From JBAZFF01 sp043815465 (GTDB taxonomy: Bacteria; Patescibacteriota; Minisyncoccia; Minisyncoccales; RBG-13-42-11), in assembly GCA_043815465.1 (NCBI GenBank), contig JBDRIW010000027.1, forward strand, positions 1 to 13,470: DNA of 13,470 bases. The letters are read 5' to 3'. Below, piece by piece: positions 13,432 through 13,470 of the stretch. Every line of letters begins with the position of its first letter. Position 1 is the stretch's first letter. The notes beneath the pieces were generated by a model. The model did no database searches, was not told the DNA's origin, and saw nothing but the letters and a program-made list of their open reading frames with translations. The translations under genes were made by a program, and so were the position numbers.

Positions 13432-13470
13432 GCGGGTGTAGCACAGTGGTAGTGCTCGAGTTTTCCAAAC
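13432..13470 (+). tRNA. tRNA-Gly(UCC), partial, cut by the window end
   Basis: The first 39 nt of a tRNA starting one base after tRNA-Pro: acceptor GCGGGTG, D arm GCAC-AGTGGTA-GTGC, 5' anticodon stem CGAGT and loop TTTCCAA, giving anticodon UCC. The sequence stops just inside the 3' anticodon stem. The opening GCGGGTGTAGC is typical of glycine tRNAs. It is probably read through from tRNA-Pro as one transcript. Confidence 0.88.

Noticed and set aside
1..13470. CRISPR arrays, insertion sequences, phage genes or attachment sites next to the tRNAs
   Set aside because: I saw no regularly spaced repeats, transposase or integrase motifs, or duplicated tRNA ends. Short diffuse repeats could be missed by eye.

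Overview
The window is an AT-rich segment that looks like it comes from a Candidate Phyla Radiation (Patescibacteria) bacterium, most likely Parcubacteria-like. The evidence is the type IV pilus gene set with large modular minor pilins, the absence of outer-membrane partners (PilP, PilQ) after pilMNO, the style of the histidine kinase, and almost no Shine-Dalgarno sites. UGA is used as a stop (pilN, pilC, the last operon gene), which argues against the UGA=Gly code of Gracilibacteria/Absconditabacteria. The lineage call is inferred from gene content only.

Layout. Positions 22-786 (minus) hold a divergent PlsC-type acyltransferase, preceded on the same strand by tRNA-Arg(CCU) at 830-901. On the plus strand, 978-2006 encodes an HtrA/DegP-type serine protease with one PDZ domain and no export signal. 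It ends at a bidirectional hairpin terminator (2014-2041) shared with the convergent tRNA-Arg(UCU) at 2048-2119. Positions 2120-2265 carry the promoter of that tRNA and a GC-rich inverted-repeat block that stands out from its surroundings.

Positions 13291 down to 2266 (minus) form one tightly packed 11-gene run: histidine kinase, receiver-only response regulator, PilB extension ATPase, PilC platform protein, three pilin-like proteins (PilV-like with a long modular tail, PilW-like with an inserted domain, PilX-like with a beta-rich body), PilM, PilN, PilO and a small membrane protein of unknown function. The products would make an inner-membrane pilus machine. PilM-PilN-PilO form the alignment complex, PilC and PilB drive assembly, and the three pilin-like proteins probably prime the fibre and decorate its tip. 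The two-component pair at the head suggests phosphorelay control of pilus production or activity. The major pilin, the prepilin peptidase (PilD) and the retraction ATPase (PilT) are not in the window and must be elsewhere if present.

At the right end, divergent from the kinase, a strong promoter drives a tRNA array: tRNA-Pro(UGG) with encoded CCA, then tRNA-Gly(UCC), which is cut by the window edge.

Most noteworthy: two gene starts that appear leaderless (htrA and the kinase), an almost SD-free operon beside one gene with a strong SD, an identical promoter at two tRNA loci, a foreign-looking domain inside the PilW-like pilin, a multi-domain pilin fusion, and PilB lacking its usual cysteine motif.
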